A DNA stretch of 64,000 nucleotides from JAAYGT01 sp050252075 (lineage in GTDB: Bacteria; Pseudomonadota; Gammaproteobacteria; Burkholderiales; Burkholderiaceae_B), in assembly GCA_050252075.1 (NCBI GenBank), contig JBFWLP010000002.1, positions 15,063-79,062 on the forward strand. Direction: 5' to 3'. Shown in pieces: positions 43,903 to 52,818 of the stretch; position 1 is the first letter of the stretch, and every line of letters starts with the position of its first letter. The notes under the pieces are model-generated. The model saw only the letters and a program-made list of their open reading frames with translations, was not told the origin of the DNA and did no database searches. Both the position numbers and the translations under genes were made by a program.

Positions 43903-45540
43903 TCAGCAGGCGCGCCAGCCGATCACATGATCACGCAGTTCCCGGCGAATGATTTTCCCGGTTGTGGTCAGTGGCAGTTCGGGGACGAAATAAATTTCGC
44001 GCGGATACTCATGCGCCGCCAGATGCCGTTTCACATGGTTCTGCAATTCTTTTTTCAGCGTGTCGGACGCCTGGAAATGCTCGTGAAGCACAATCACGGC
44101 AACGACAACCTCGGTACGCTCCGGATCAGGCGCGCCAATGACCGCGACCATTTTCACCGCCGGATGCCGGAGCAGGCTGTCTTCGATTTCGCCCGGGCCG
44201 ATCCGGTACCCTGCTGACGTGATCACATCGTCGTTGCGCCCCACGAACTGCACATAGCCCTCGTTATCCATGCGGCCGGTGTCACCGGTGAGCAGCCAGT
44301 CATTCACGAACTTGTCGGCCGTTGCCTGCGGATTGCCCCAATACCCCAGAAACATGACCGGATCCGGTCGCCGAACCGCGATCTGCCCCAACTCGCCCCG
44401 GGGAAGCTCGTTGCCCGAGTCGTCAACGACAGCGACACAATGGCCGATCACCGGCCGACCGATGACGCCGGCTTTGGGTGGGGCCAGACCGGCACACGAC
44501 GACACGGTCATGTTGCATTCCGTTTGCCCGTAGAACTCGTTGATGGTCAGGCCGAAGGTTTGCTCGCCCCACGACAGCAGTTCGGCCCCCAGCGACTCAC
44601 CGCCACTGGCAACCGACCGCAACGCCAGCCGCCAGCGCGATCCGGGATCGGGCTCGGCGCGCATAAGCTTCAGGGCGGTGGGCGGCAAGAAAGTATTGCG
44701 CACCTGAAAATCCTGCATCAGTTGAAAGGCCGCCGCCGCCGAGAACTTTTCAAAGCGATGGGCCACCACGGCAATGCCATGATGCCACGCCGGCATGAGC
44801 ACATCGAACAACCCGCCTATCCAGGCCCAGTCGGCCGGAGTCCAGAAGCGGTCGCCCTCATGGGGCAAGCCGTTATGCGACATTTCCACACCGGGCAAAT
44901 GGCCGGGCAGCACGCGATGAGCATGCAATGCCCCTTTGGGATTCCCTGTGGTTCCCGACGTATAGATAATGACCGCCGGATCGTCGCACGAGGTGTCATG
45001 GGCGCAGAACTCGGTACTGAACCGGGCCATGCCGGCCGCCATATCGACGGATCCGTCGGCGGTGCCGTCGATGGTCAGCACCACTTTCAACGCAGGCAGA
45101 TGCGCGCGAATCGCCGCCAGGCGCGCTGCTCCCTGCCGGTTGGTCACCACCACACGAGCACCACTGTCACTGAGGCGAAACCGCAAGGCCTCTTCACCGA
45201 ACAGGGTAAACAGGGGAATGGAAATGCAGCCCGCCTTGAACGCCGCCACATGGGCAATGGCGGTTTCAGGGGCCTGGGGAAGGAGCACCCCCACGCGATC
45301 GCCTGCCCGGACATCGTAGCTGCGAAACACATGGGCCAGCTGGTTGGACAAGGCATGGATCTGTTCAAACGTATAGCGATGGGTGTCGCCATACCCGTCA
45401 AGATACAACAGCGCCGTGCGGTCCGGATCGGTCGTGGCCCAGCGTGTGCAGACGTCGACACCGATGTTGTAGCGATCAGGCAGGCTCCATTGAAACTCGC
45501 GATTCAATGCGTCGTAATTCCGGGCGCTTAGCGGCAACAT
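43903..45540 (-). CDS. AMP-forming acyl-CoA synthetase
   Basis: A 545-residue ANL-superfamily ligase. The phosphate loop YTSGTTGNPKG is at residues 193-203, EFYGQTECN is motif A5, TGDTGRMDNEGYVQFVGRNDDVI is motif A7/A8, and the catalytic Lys529 is in TTTGKIIRREL. The overall pattern is medium-chain/aromatic acyl-CoA synthetase (AcsM/BCL-like). It activates a free acid for the neighbouring acyl-CoA dehydrogenases. It lies upstream of iclR on the same strand, with the predicted operator in the intervening 134 nt. Confidence 0.92.
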   Translation of the reverse strand: MLPLSARNYDALNREFQWSLPDRYNIGVDVCTRWATTDPDRTALLYLDGYGDTHRYTFEQIHALSNQLAHVFRSYDVRAGDRVGVLLPQAPETAIAHVAAFKAGCISIPLFTLFGEEALRFRLSDSGARVVVTNRQGAARLAAIRAHLPALKVVLTIDGTADGSVDMAAGMARFSTEFCAHDTSCDDPAVIIYTSGTTGNPKGALHAHRVLPGHLPGVEMSHNGLPHEGDRFWTPADWAWIGGLFDVLMPAWHHGIAVVAHRFEKFSAAAAFQLMQDFQVRNTFLPPTALKLMRAEPDPGSRWRLALRSVASGGESLGAELLSWGEQTFGLTINEFYGQTECNMTVSSCAGLAPPKAGVIGRPVIGHCVAVVDDSGNELPRGELGQIAVRRPDPVMFLGYWGNPQATADKFVNDWLLTGDTGRMDNEGYVQFVGRNDDVITSAGYRIGPGEIEDSLLRHPAVKMVAVIGAPDPERTEVVVAVIVLHEHFQASDTLKKELQNHVKRHLAAHEYPREIYFVPELPLTTTGKIIRRELRDHVIGWRAC

Positions 45541-45564
45541 ATCATTCTCCGTGGGGTGGCGGCC

Positions 45565-46335
45565 TCAGGCCCGCAAAGCGGCGGCGCTCAGGAAGCGATG
45601 AAGGATTCCCGCCGAATAAAAGCGTGCCACCTGGCTTAAAAAGGCACTGAAATCGATACCGGCATCGTTGTCGGCACGATCGGAGATCGTACGGATAACG
45701 GCACAGGGCACGCCGTATTCAAAGCAGACCTGGGCAACCGCCGCCCCTTCCATCTCGACGCACAAGGCCGACGGCAAGTCATCACGCAGCTGCTGTATGT
45801 GTGCCGCATCGCTGACAAAACAGTCGCCGCTGATGATCAGGCCACAGTGAACGACGGGCGAGACAACATTGAACTGCTTCCGGACGGTGATGGCAACATC
45901 GCCGTCAAATTGCTCCGTCACGTAGCGCCCGGCGCTGTCGTGAAGGATATCGGCCAGACCGGCATCCGCCTCGAAATGGCTTCTGCCGAGCAAGGGCACT
46001 TCGTAACGGGGAAAAAGCGGACTGACATCCAGGTCGTAGTGCATCAGGGCGGTGCCAACGACAATATCACCCACATTCACATGCCGCGCCACCGCCCCGG
46101 CCAGACCCGTGAATACCACCGTTTGCGCGTTGAATTCACGAATAAGCGTTACCGCCGTTGCGGCCGCCGCCACTTTGCCGATGCGCGCCAGTACAACCAC
46201 ACACGGCAAGCCGTGCAAGGTTCCCGAGTAGTAATCGCGCCCGCCGATACTGTGCCGTTGCGCCTTGCCTTCCATGGCCTGGAGCAGCGACGCGATCTCG
46301 TCGTGCAGGGCCGCCATAATACCGATCGTCTTCAT
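45565..46335 (-). CDS. mtnN: 5'-methylthioadenosine/S-adenosylhomocysteine nucleosidase
   Basis: A 256-residue nucleosidase. MKTIGIMAALHDEIASLL is the family opening, FTGLAGAVARHVNVGDIVVG is the purine-nucleoside-phosphorylase fold motif, CVEMEGAAVAQVC holds the substrate-contacting Glu, and the catalytic Asp is in ISDRADND. It clears MTA and SAH from SAM metabolism. A longer frame exists but the conserved start is used. It lies 24 nt upstream of the acyl-CoA synthetase on the same strand, perhaps only by chance. Confidence 0.9.
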   Translation of the reverse strand: MKTIGIMAALHDEIASLLQAMEGKAQRHSIGGRDYYSGTLHGLPCVVVLARIGKVAAAATAVTLIREFNAQTVVFTGLAGAVARHVNVGDIVVGTALMHYDLDVSPLFPRYEVPLLGRSHFEADAGLADILHDSAGRYVTEQFDGDVAITVRKQFNVVSPVVHCGLIISGDCFVSDAAHIQQLRDDLPSALCVEMEGAAVAQVCFEYGVPCAVIRTISDRADNDAGIDFSAFLSQVARFYSAGILHRFLSAAALRA

Positions 46336-46449
46336 TGCAATACCTTGAAACCGAAATACACCGCTAATGTAACCGCGCACCCTGTCGTTGCGCCACAGCA
46401 CTTGCTAAGATCAACCGGCAATGACCGACTCCCTTCCCCATACAATCCT

Positions 46450-47325
46450 ATGCGTATTACCCGACGACTCCTGCTGATCATCGCGGCCGTGGTGCTTGGA
46501 CTGGCCGCAGTCGGAAGCTATATGGCGCTGGATCGCTGGCAACGGGCCATGATTTTCTCCGTCGAGCTCGGCGACGCACGCTGGGCGCGCGAGGCTCCCG
46601 CCAACACCGATGTTGCCGATCTTCCGCTGGAAAACGGCGACACCGTGCGAGCCTGGTTCATTGCCGGCCCCTCCCCCAACGCCCCGACCGTGCTTTACCT
46701 GCATGGCTCACGCTGGAACCTGAACAGCAGCGTCTTCCGGATCGAGCGCTGGCTCGACATGGGATACAGCATTCTGGCGATTGATTACCGGGGGTTTGGC
46801 GACTCATCCGACCGTCTGCCGTCACAACAGAGCGCCCGGGAAGATGCCCGGCGGGCCCTGCAGGAGCTGGCCAGGCGGCAACCCGATCCCGGCAAGCGCT
46901 TTGTGTACGGCCACAGCCTGGGCGGCGCGATCGCCGCCGATCTTGCATCACGCCACACCGACGTGGAATTTGCCGGGCTCATCCTGGAGTCAACCTTCAC
47001 CCGTATCCGTGACATGATAGGCAGCAGCCGCTGGGCGCACATTCCGGGGTTGCAGTATCTGGTCACGCAGCCCTTCGATTCACTCACGGCCATGAGCCGC
47101 ATCCGGCAGCCGGTGCTGTTCATTCACGGCACCGATGACCGCGTGGTTCCCCACACCATGAGCGATGAACTGTACCGAGCCGCCCAGGCACGGCCGCAGG
47201 GCAGGCAGGTTCTGGTGAAAATAGACGGCGCCTCACACTCGGGTGCCAGCCGCAATGCCGGCTACGCCTTTGCCGTCCAGGAATTCATCCGCAACGCTCA
47301 GCATTATTCGGGTGCGCCCACCTAG
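46450..47325 (+). CDS. Membrane-anchored alpha/beta hydrolase
   Basis: A 291-residue BEM46/YqkD-like serine hydrolase with an N-terminal anchor (RLLLIIAAVVLGLAAVGSYMAL). The nucleophile is Ser156 in YGHSLGGA, the acid lies in FIHGTDDRVVP and the His in DGASHSGAS. LYLHGSRWNLN forms the oxyanion region. The active site would face the periplasm. The natural substrate is unknown. The start is the ATG before the anchor; the longer frame overlaps antisense to mtnN. Confidence 0.85.
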   Translation: MRITRRLLLIIAAVVLGLAAVGSYMALDRWQRAMIFSVELGDARWAREAPANTDVADLPLENGDTVRAWFIAGPSPNAPTVLYLHGSRWNLNSSVFRIERWLDMGYSILAIDYRGFGDSSDRLPSQQSAREDARRALQELARRQPDPGKRFVYGHSLGGAIAADLASRHTDVEFAGLILESTFTRIRDMIGSSRWAHIPGLQYLVTQPFDSLTAMSRIRQPVLFIHGTDDRVVPHTMSDELYRAAQARPQGRQVLVKIDGASHSGASRNAGYAFAVQEFIRNAQHYSGAPT

Positions 47326-47413
47326 CAACAACGCGAATAGAAAGCCATGTGGCCGGCAGGTATACTGAACCGGAACCTTGATTCAAAGGCAACCCATTCG
47401 GTAACGGAAACTC

Positions 47414-47923
47414 ATGGCTACTCTCGAATTCTTGCAAAACCTTTCCGAACATCACGGCGGCGATATTGCCCTTGACGACGGCGAAACCGCAGTCACCTAC
47501 AGCGAGCTGGTCACGGCGGCCAACGCGCTGGCGGTAGCGCTGCAAAACAAGGATCCCGTTCCAGGGTCCCGCGTTGCCCTGTGCGCCGCAACGTCGCTCG
47601 AATACCTGGTCACTGTGCTGGCCGTTCAGGCGGCGGGAAAGATCCTGGTTCCCCTGAACGTGCACGACACCCCGCAGAAGCTTTACGACATTCTGCTCAA
47701 AACACTGCCCAGCACCATCATCGTCGATGCCGTGGGCGAACAGCAAATCCAGTGCGACGACGACCTGAAGATCACCTTCGCCCAGTTTGAAGGCCTGGTG
47801 CGAACCTACTTTGGCGAAAAGCCCGAATCAGTCGACGCCACGCAAATCGTCACGGCACTTCCCCAACCCCTGGTAACCCAGGAAGACGAAAGCGCCGGCC
47901 TGCCGCCTGGCGGCGCGGCGTAA
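47414..47923 (+). CDS. Orphan N-terminal fragment of an AMP-forming synthetase
   Basis: A 169-residue protein. FLQNLSEHHGGDIALDDGETAVTYSELVTAANALAVAL and VALCAATSLEYLVTVLAVQAAGKILVPLN match the first N-terminal subdomain of ANL ligases. It stops before the ATP-binding loop and has no catalytic lysine, so it cannot adenylate. An ATG with GGTAACGGAAACTC before it and an intact frame argue for a real short gene; no downstream remainder is seen before the patatin gene 22 nt later. It may be a decayed enzyme or a retained non-catalytic domain. Confidence 0.65.
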   Translation: MATLEFLQNLSEHHGGDIALDDGETAVTYSELVTAANALAVALQNKDPVPGSRVALCAATSLEYLVTVLAVQAAGKILVPLNVHDTPQKLYDILLKTLPSTIIVDAVGEQQIQCDDDLKITFAQFEGLVRTYFGEKPESVDATQIVTALPQPLVTQEDESAGLPPGGAA

Positions 47924-47945
47924 CGCCGCCACCTGTTTTCGCCCC

Positions 47946-48929
47946 ATGCCCGGCCCCCACCGCCGCACTCCCCGCATCGGCCTTGCGCTGGGCAGCGGGT
48001 CGGCGCGCGGCTGGGCTCATATCGGGGTCATACAGGCGCTCGACGATGCGGGCATCCGCCCCGATATCGTGTGCGGCACCTCGATCGGCGCCCTGGTCGG
48101 CGCCGCCTACGCGGCCGGCGAACTGGAACGCTTCGCCGGCTGGGTCAGCAGCCTGGGCGTTACCGATGTGCTGTCATTTCTCGATGTAGGGCTGGCCGGC
48201 GGCATGATCAAGGGCGAGCGTCTCATGGGTTTTTTCAAGCGCAATTTCATTGATCGGCCCATTGAAGATCTGCCCCGCCAATTCGGAGCGGTCGCCACCG
48301 CGCTGGAAACCGGTCACGAAATCTGGTTGCGATCCGGTTCCACCATTGATTGCGTCCGCGCCTCGCTGGCACTGCCGGGCCTGTTCTCTCCGGTGTGGCA
48401 CGAAGGCCGCCTGTTGGTTGACGGCGGTCTGGTGAACCCGGTGCCGGTGTCGCTGGCACGCGCCATGGGGGCCGACATCGTCATTGCCATCGACCTGAAC
48501 GCCGACATCCTGGGCCGCCATTTGCAGCGCAATGCCGCGCCCCCCGACGCCACCGATGAACGGCCCGCGGCAGGCTATGAATGGTTACGCAAGGTGCAGG
48601 AAAATCTGGGCAATCTGTGGCCACAGGCAACGGCCGAGCCTGCGCCTGAAATTCCGTCGGTCATGAATGTGGTGGCGGCCAGTTTGAATATCATGCAGGT
48701 ACGCATCACCCGCAGCCGCATGGCGGGTGAACCCCCCGACATCGTCATTGCGCCCCGTCTGGCCCATCTGGCGCTCATGGATTTCCACCGCGCGGCGGCC
48801 GCCATCGACGCAGGCCGCGAAGCGGCAAAAACCTCGATTACCGCGCTCACGGCGCTGGGCATAGGCCACGGCCGCGCCGGCGCCAACGGCACACCCCCGA
48901 ACGATCAGCCGAACCGGCCGGTAATGTAG
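47946..48929 (+). CDS. Patatin-like phospholipase (RssA type)
   Basis: A 327-residue lipid acyl hydrolase. The oxyanion loop GSGSARGWAHIGVIQAL, nucleophile Ser46 in GTSIGA and catalytic Asp159 in VDGGLVNPVPV form the Ser-Asp dyad. It matches the NTE/RssA group of cytoplasmic or membrane-associated phospholipases. The substrate is unknown. The 3' end overlaps convergent pstB by 25 bp. It follows the AMP-binding fragment closely and may share its transcript. Confidence 0.9.
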   Translation: MPGPHRRTPRIGLALGSGSARGWAHIGVIQALDDAGIRPDIVCGTSIGALVGAAYAAGELERFAGWVSSLGVTDVLSFLDVGLAGGMIKGERLMGFFKRNFIDRPIEDLPRQFGAVATALETGHEIWLRSGSTIDCVRASLALPGLFSPVWHEGRLLVDGGLVNPVPVSLARAMGADIVIAIDLNADILGRHLQRNAAPPDATDERPAAGYEWLRKVQENLGNLWPQATAEPAPEIPSVMNVVAASLNIMQVRITRSRMAGEPPDIVIAPRLAHLALMDFHRAAAAIDAGREAAKTSITALTALGIGHGRAGANGTPPNDQPNRPVM

Positions 48930-49690
48930 TCTTCGGTTTCCTTGCGGGCAGGCTTGACGAAAATCTGGTCGGTTTCGCCGAACTCCATGAGCTCACCCAG
49001 ATACATGTACGCGGTATAGTCGGAACAACGGGCCGCCTGCTGCATATTGTGGGTCACGATAACCACGGTGTAATCGGCTTTCAGCTCGGCAATGAGCTCC
49101 TCGATTTTTGCCGTGGAAATCGGATCCAGTGCCGAACACGGCTCATCCAGCAGCAGCACTTCGGGCTTGATGGCCACGCCGCGCGCAATACACAACCGCT
49201 GTTGCTGGCCGCCCGACAAGCCATTGCCGCTCTGGCCCAGTTTGTCCTTCACCTCGTTCCACAGCGCAGCCTTGGTCAACGCCCACTCAACACGCTCGTC
49301 CATTTCCCCTTTGCTGAGCTTTTCGAACAACCGGACGCCAAACGCAATGTTGTCGTAAATGCTCATGGGAAAGGGGGTTGGCTTCTGGAAAACCATGCCG
49401 ACCTTGGCGCGAATGAGTGAAATATCCATCTTTGACGTAAGCAGGTTCTCTCCGTCAAGGTTGATTTCACCCTCGGCACGCTGGCCGGGATACAGTTCAT
49501 ACATGCGGTTAAACGTTCGCAGCAACGTGGATTTCCCGCAACCCGAGGGGCCGATGAACGCCGTTACCTTGTTTTCCCGGATGGAAAGGTTCACGTTTTT
49601 GATAGCTTGGTAATTGCCGTAGTAAAAATTGAGGTTCTTGACTTCAATTTTGGTACGGGCGGCAGATGCTGCGGCAGAAGTACTTGGCAT
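48905..49690 (-). CDS. pstB: Phosphate ABC transporter ATP-binding protein
   Basis: A 261-residue ATPase that powers high-affinity phosphate uptake. Walker A is GPSGCGKST at residues 47-55, the PstB-specific KPTPFPMSIYDNIAFGVRLFEK follows, the signature is LSGGQQQRLCIARG and Walker B LLLDEPCSALDP, with the switch VTHNMQQA. It is the last gene of pstSCAB; no phoU follows, since a convergent patatin gene overlaps its end. Confidence 0.98.
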   Translation of the reverse strand: MPSTSAAASAARTKIEVKNLNFYYGNYQAIKNVNLSIRENKVTAFIGPSGCGKSTLLRTFNRMYELYPGQRAEGEINLDGENLLTSKMDISLIRAKVGMVFQKPTPFPMSIYDNIAFGVRLFEKLSKGEMDERVEWALTKAALWNEVKDKLGQSGNGLSGGQQQRLCIARGVAIKPEVLLLDEPCSALDPISTAKIEELIAELKADYTVVIVTHNMQQAARCSDYTAYMYLGELMEFGETDQIFVKPARKETEDYITGRFG

Positions 49691-49730
49691 AATCAGTTCC
49701 CGACCCGGGCGGCAAGCCCGGTGTCATGAG

Positions 49731-50591
49731 TTATTTGCGAAACAGAGAGCGTGCGGCAATGTTAATGCCCAACACCAATAAAGTGATCAATACGGCACCG
49801 GCCCACGCCAGGCGATTCCAGTCTTCAAAGGGGCTGGCGGCAAACTGGAAGATGACAACCGGCAGGTTGGCCAGGGGCGCATTCATATTCATTGACATGA
49901 ACTGGTTGTTCAGCGAAGTGAACAGCAGCGGCGCGGTTTCACCCGAAATTCGCGCAATGGCCAGCAGAACCCCGGTCACAATGCCGGATCGCGCCGCCCG
50001 GTAGCAAATGAAAATGACGATTTTCCATTGCGGGCAACCCAGTGCCGCGGCCGCTTCCCGCAACGTGTTGGGTACCAGGCTGAGCATATTGTCGGTAGAC
50101 CGTACAACCACGGGGATCACCAGAATACCCAGCGCGAACGAACCCGCCCATCCCGAATAGTGCCCCACTTGCGCTACGTAGACCGCATAAATGAACAGGC
50201 CGATAATGATCGACGGGGCGGACAGCAGTACATCATTCAGGAAGCGCGTGGCAGGCACCAGCCACCCGCGCTTGCCGTATTCGGCCAGGTAGGTGCCGGC
50301 CAGTATGCCGATGGGTGTTCCGATCGCCGTTCCCGTGAAAGCCATCATGATGCTGCCCACAATGGCGTTCATTAGTCCGCCGTCGGATCCCGGCGGCGGC
50401 GTTGGCTCGGTGAACAAGGTCAGCGACAAGGCCGACCCGCCCTTGACCAGCAAGGTAAGAATGATCCAGAACAACCAGAACAGGCCGAAGGCCAGGGTAA
50501 GACTGGACACCACCAGCATGAGCCGGTTGAACAGGCTGCGCCGACGATACACCTTGTTCGACGCATTCACAATAGAATCTGAACTAAACAT
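49731..50591 (-). CDS. pstA: Phosphate ABC transporter permease PstA
   Basis: A 286-residue six-helix permease. GLMNAIVGSIMMAFTGTAIGTPIGILAGTYLAEY and LREAAAALGCPQWKIVIFICYRAA (the EAA coupling loop contacting PstB) are characteristic, and ARISGETAPLLFTS is the family end motif. With PstC it forms the inner-membrane channel. It has a 17-nt gap from pstC and 40 nt to pstB. Confidence 0.97.
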   Translation of the reverse strand: MFSSDSIVNASNKVYRRRSLFNRLMLVVSSLTLAFGLFWLFWIILTLLVKGGSALSLTLFTEPTPPPGSDGGLMNAIVGSIMMAFTGTAIGTPIGILAGTYLAEYGKRGWLVPATRFLNDVLLSAPSIIIGLFIYAVYVAQVGHYSGWAGSFALGILVIPVVVRSTDNMLSLVPNTLREAAAALGCPQWKIVIFICYRAARSGIVTGVLLAIARISGETAPLLFTSLNNQFMSMNMNAPLANLPVVIFQFAASPFEDWNRLAWAGAVLITLLVLGINIAARSLFRK

Positions 50592-50608
50592 GCGCGCAAT
50601 TCCCTGGA

Positions 50609-51547
50609 TTAATGAGACGTACCTTCACCCTTGGACAGGCGCAAAAGCAGTAATTTGGAGAACGCCAGCACGATGGTGGTGATCAGGAAAAGGATCAGGC
50701 CCAGTTCAAGAAGTGCCGATTTCTGCATGCCGCCGGCCTCGTTGAATTCGTTGGCCAGCGCCGACGCAATCGAATTCGACGGTGAAAACAGCGATTCGGG
50801 CAGGTTGAACGAATTACCGATAACAAACGTGACTGCCATGGTTTCACCCAGTGCACGACCCAGCCCCAGCATGATCCCGCCGATGACACCGGTTTTGGTG
50901 TAGGGCAGCACAACTTTCCAGACCACTTCCCACATGGTGCTTCCCAGCCCGTACGCCGACTCTTTCAGCAAGGGCGGAACCAGCTCGAACACATCACGCA
51001 TGACGGCCGTAATGAACGGGATGATCATGATCGACAGAATGAGCCCCGTCGTGAACACGCCAATGCCGAACGGCGGGCCGGCGAACAGGTTTTCAAGCAC
51101 CGGAACACCCTCGAAGAACGCGATCATGGCCGGCTGAATGGACGACTGGAACAACGGCACGAAAACAAAAAGCCCCCACATGCCGTAAATGATCGAGGGA
51201 ATTGCGGCCAGCATTTCAATGGCCGTACCCAGGGGCCGGCGCAGCCACACCGGCGACAGCTCGGTCAGGAACATGGCGATCCCGAACGACACCGGTACCG
51301 CAATGAGCAAAGCGATAAACGATGTCAGCAACGTACCCACCACCGGCACCATGGCGCCGTAGATGTTTTGTACCGGGTCCCAGTTATTGGTCCATAGAAA
51401 CGACAGGCCGTACTCGGCAATGGATTCCCGGCTGCCGTAGATGAGGGACACCATGATGGCCCCCAGCAGGATAAAAACCAGAAAAGCAAAGAGTCGTGTC
51501 AGATTCCGGAATAACGTGTCCAAAAGGACATTCTGCGGATTGCTCAT
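50609..51547 (-). CDS. pstC: Phosphate ABC transporter permease PstC
   Basis: A 312-residue permease with six helices. YGAMVPVVGTLLTSFIALLIAVPVSFGIAMFLTE, IPSIIYGMWGLFVFVP and the coupling loop KESAYGLGSTMWEVVWKVVLPY are diagnostic, with GLGRALGETMAVTFVIGN near the end. A 122-nt gap with a 10-bp hairpin separates it from pstS, which probably lowers its expression relative to the binding protein. Confidence 0.97.
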   Translation of the reverse strand: MSNPQNVLLDTLFRNLTRLFAFLVFILLGAIMVSLIYGSRESIAEYGLSFLWTNNWDPVQNIYGAMVPVVGTLLTSFIALLIAVPVSFGIAMFLTELSPVWLRRPLGTAIEMLAAIPSIIYGMWGLFVFVPLFQSSIQPAMIAFFEGVPVLENLFAGPPFGIGVFTTGLILSIMIIPFITAVMRDVFELVPPLLKESAYGLGSTMWEVVWKVVLPYTKTGVIGGIMLGLGRALGETMAVTFVIGNSFNLPESLFSPSNSIASALANEFNEAGGMQKSALLELGLILFLITTIVLAFSKLLLLRLSKGEGTSH

Positions 51548-51594
51548 TGGGTGTTCCCAGTACTCGGTGAATTGCTATCGTTTCTACACAAAAC

Positions 51595-51625
51595 GGAGAC
51601 GGTGCACCGAGGTAACACCGTCTCC
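51595..51625 (-). terminator. Hairpin between pstS and pstC (attenuating terminator)
   Basis: On the minus strand GGAGACGGTG pairs perfectly with CACCGTCTCC over an 11-nt loop, followed by CGTTTTGTG. Located 45 nt after the pstS stop. A partial terminator or stabilising hairpin would give excess PstS over the membrane components. Confidence 0.65.
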
Positions 51626-51669
51626 TGGACCATCAGATCAAGTGGCTGTCACAAGACCGTCGGTAAGTA

Positions 51670-52713
51670 TTACTTCCAGATCGCCGAGCCGTCAGCCGCT
51701 TTGATTTCGGCGGCCCAGCCCTTGCGGATCAGGTCGGTCACGCTGCCAGGCATAGGAACGTAGTCCAGTTCGGCGGCCATTTTGCCACCATTCTTGAATG
51801 CCCAGTCAAAGAACTTCATGGCTTCCAGGGCGGCCGCAGGCTTGTCCTGTTTTTTGTGCATCAGGATGAAGCTGGCCGACGTTACGGGCCAGGAATCGGC
51901 GCCGGCGGAATTCGTCAGCACGACACCCATGCCGGGAGCGCTTGCCCAATCGGCGTTAGCGGCAGCGGCGGCAAAGGCTTCCTGGGTAGGCTGCACAAAC
52001 TTGCCGTCTTTGTTCTGCAGCTGCGTCCAGGACAGCTTGTTCTGCTTGGCGTAAGCATATTCCACGTAGCCGATCGAGTTCTTCAGCTGGCGAACATAGG
52101 CGGCGACGCCCTCGTTGCCTTTACCGCCCTGGCCGGTGGGCCACTTCACGGCTTTGCCTTCACCGACTTTCTCTTTCCACTCGGCGGACACTTTGGACAG
52201 GTAGTTTGTCCAGCCGAATGTGGTGCCTGAACCGTCGGAACGGTGGACAACGATAATGGTGGCGCTAGGCAACTTGGCATCGGGGTTCAATGCCTTGATC
52301 GCCGCATCATCCCACTTCGTGATTTTCTTCAGGTAGATATCGGCAAGCACCTGGCCGGTCAGCTTGAGCTGGCCGGGCTGTACGCCGTCAACATTCACGA
52401 CGGGAACGGTGCCGCCGATAATCGCGGGGAACTGGAACAGACCGTTTTCGTCCAGCTTGGCGCCGGGCATGGGATCGTCGGACGCACCGAAATCGACTGT
52501 CTTGGCGATGATTTGCTGCTGACCGCCACCGGAACCGATGGACTGGTAGTTGACGCGGTTACCGGTTGCCTCTTGGTAAGCCGCAGCCCACTTGGCGTAA
52601 ATGGGATAAGGGAATGTAGCGCCGGCACCGGTGATATCGGCGGCCTGCGCTGCCAGCGATGCGGCACCGAAGGCGATACCGAGCGAAACCTGGGAAATTA
52701 CGCGTTTCAACAT
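51670..52713 (-). CDS. pstS: Phosphate ABC transporter substrate-binding protein
   Basis: A 347-residue periplasmic phosphate receptor. The signal peptide ends ...AAQAA and the mature protein opens DITGAGATFPYPIYAKWA. Phosphate-binding motifs are visible: GSGGGQQQI, FGASDDPM, and HRSDGSGTTFGWTNYLS. The start is the ATG of MLKRVISQ after GAGGA; five codons upstream an in-frame start is less likely. A Pho box lies about 70 nt upstream, indicating PhoB control. Confidence 0.98.
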   Translation of the reverse strand: MLKRVISQVSLGIAFGAASLAAQAADITGAGATFPYPIYAKWAAAYQEATGNRVNYQSIGSGGGQQQIIAKTVDFGASDDPMPGAKLDENGLFQFPAIIGGTVPVVNVDGVQPGQLKLTGQVLADIYLKKITKWDDAAIKALNPDAKLPSATIIVVHRSDGSGTTFGWTNYLSKVSAEWKEKVGEGKAVKWPTGQGGKGNEGVAAYVRQLKNSIGYVEYAYAKQNKLSWTQLQNKDGKFVQPTQEAFAAAAANADWASAPGMGVVLTNSAGADSWPVTSASFILMHKKQDKPAAALEAMKFFDWAFKNGGKMAAELDYVPMPGSVTDLIRKGWAAEIKAADGSAIWK

Positions 52714-52769
52714 AGAGGAATCCTCTTTATTCAAGACTGGTTAAGACAGGCTGACCCTGCACAACCGAT

Positions 52770-52803
52770 ATGCTAAACACGCAATGTGACATGTTCGTGA
52801 CAA
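52770..52803 (-). promoter_or_regulatory. Pho-box promoter of pstS
   Basis: On the minus strand TTGTCAC-GAAC-ATGTCAC (52803-52786) is a 7-4-7 PhoB direct repeat, followed after 10 nt by a TAGCAT -10 element (52775-52770). In PhoB promoters the box replaces the -35 element, and this spacing fits. Confidence 0.8.
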
Positions 52804-52818
52804 TCATGAAATGAAACA

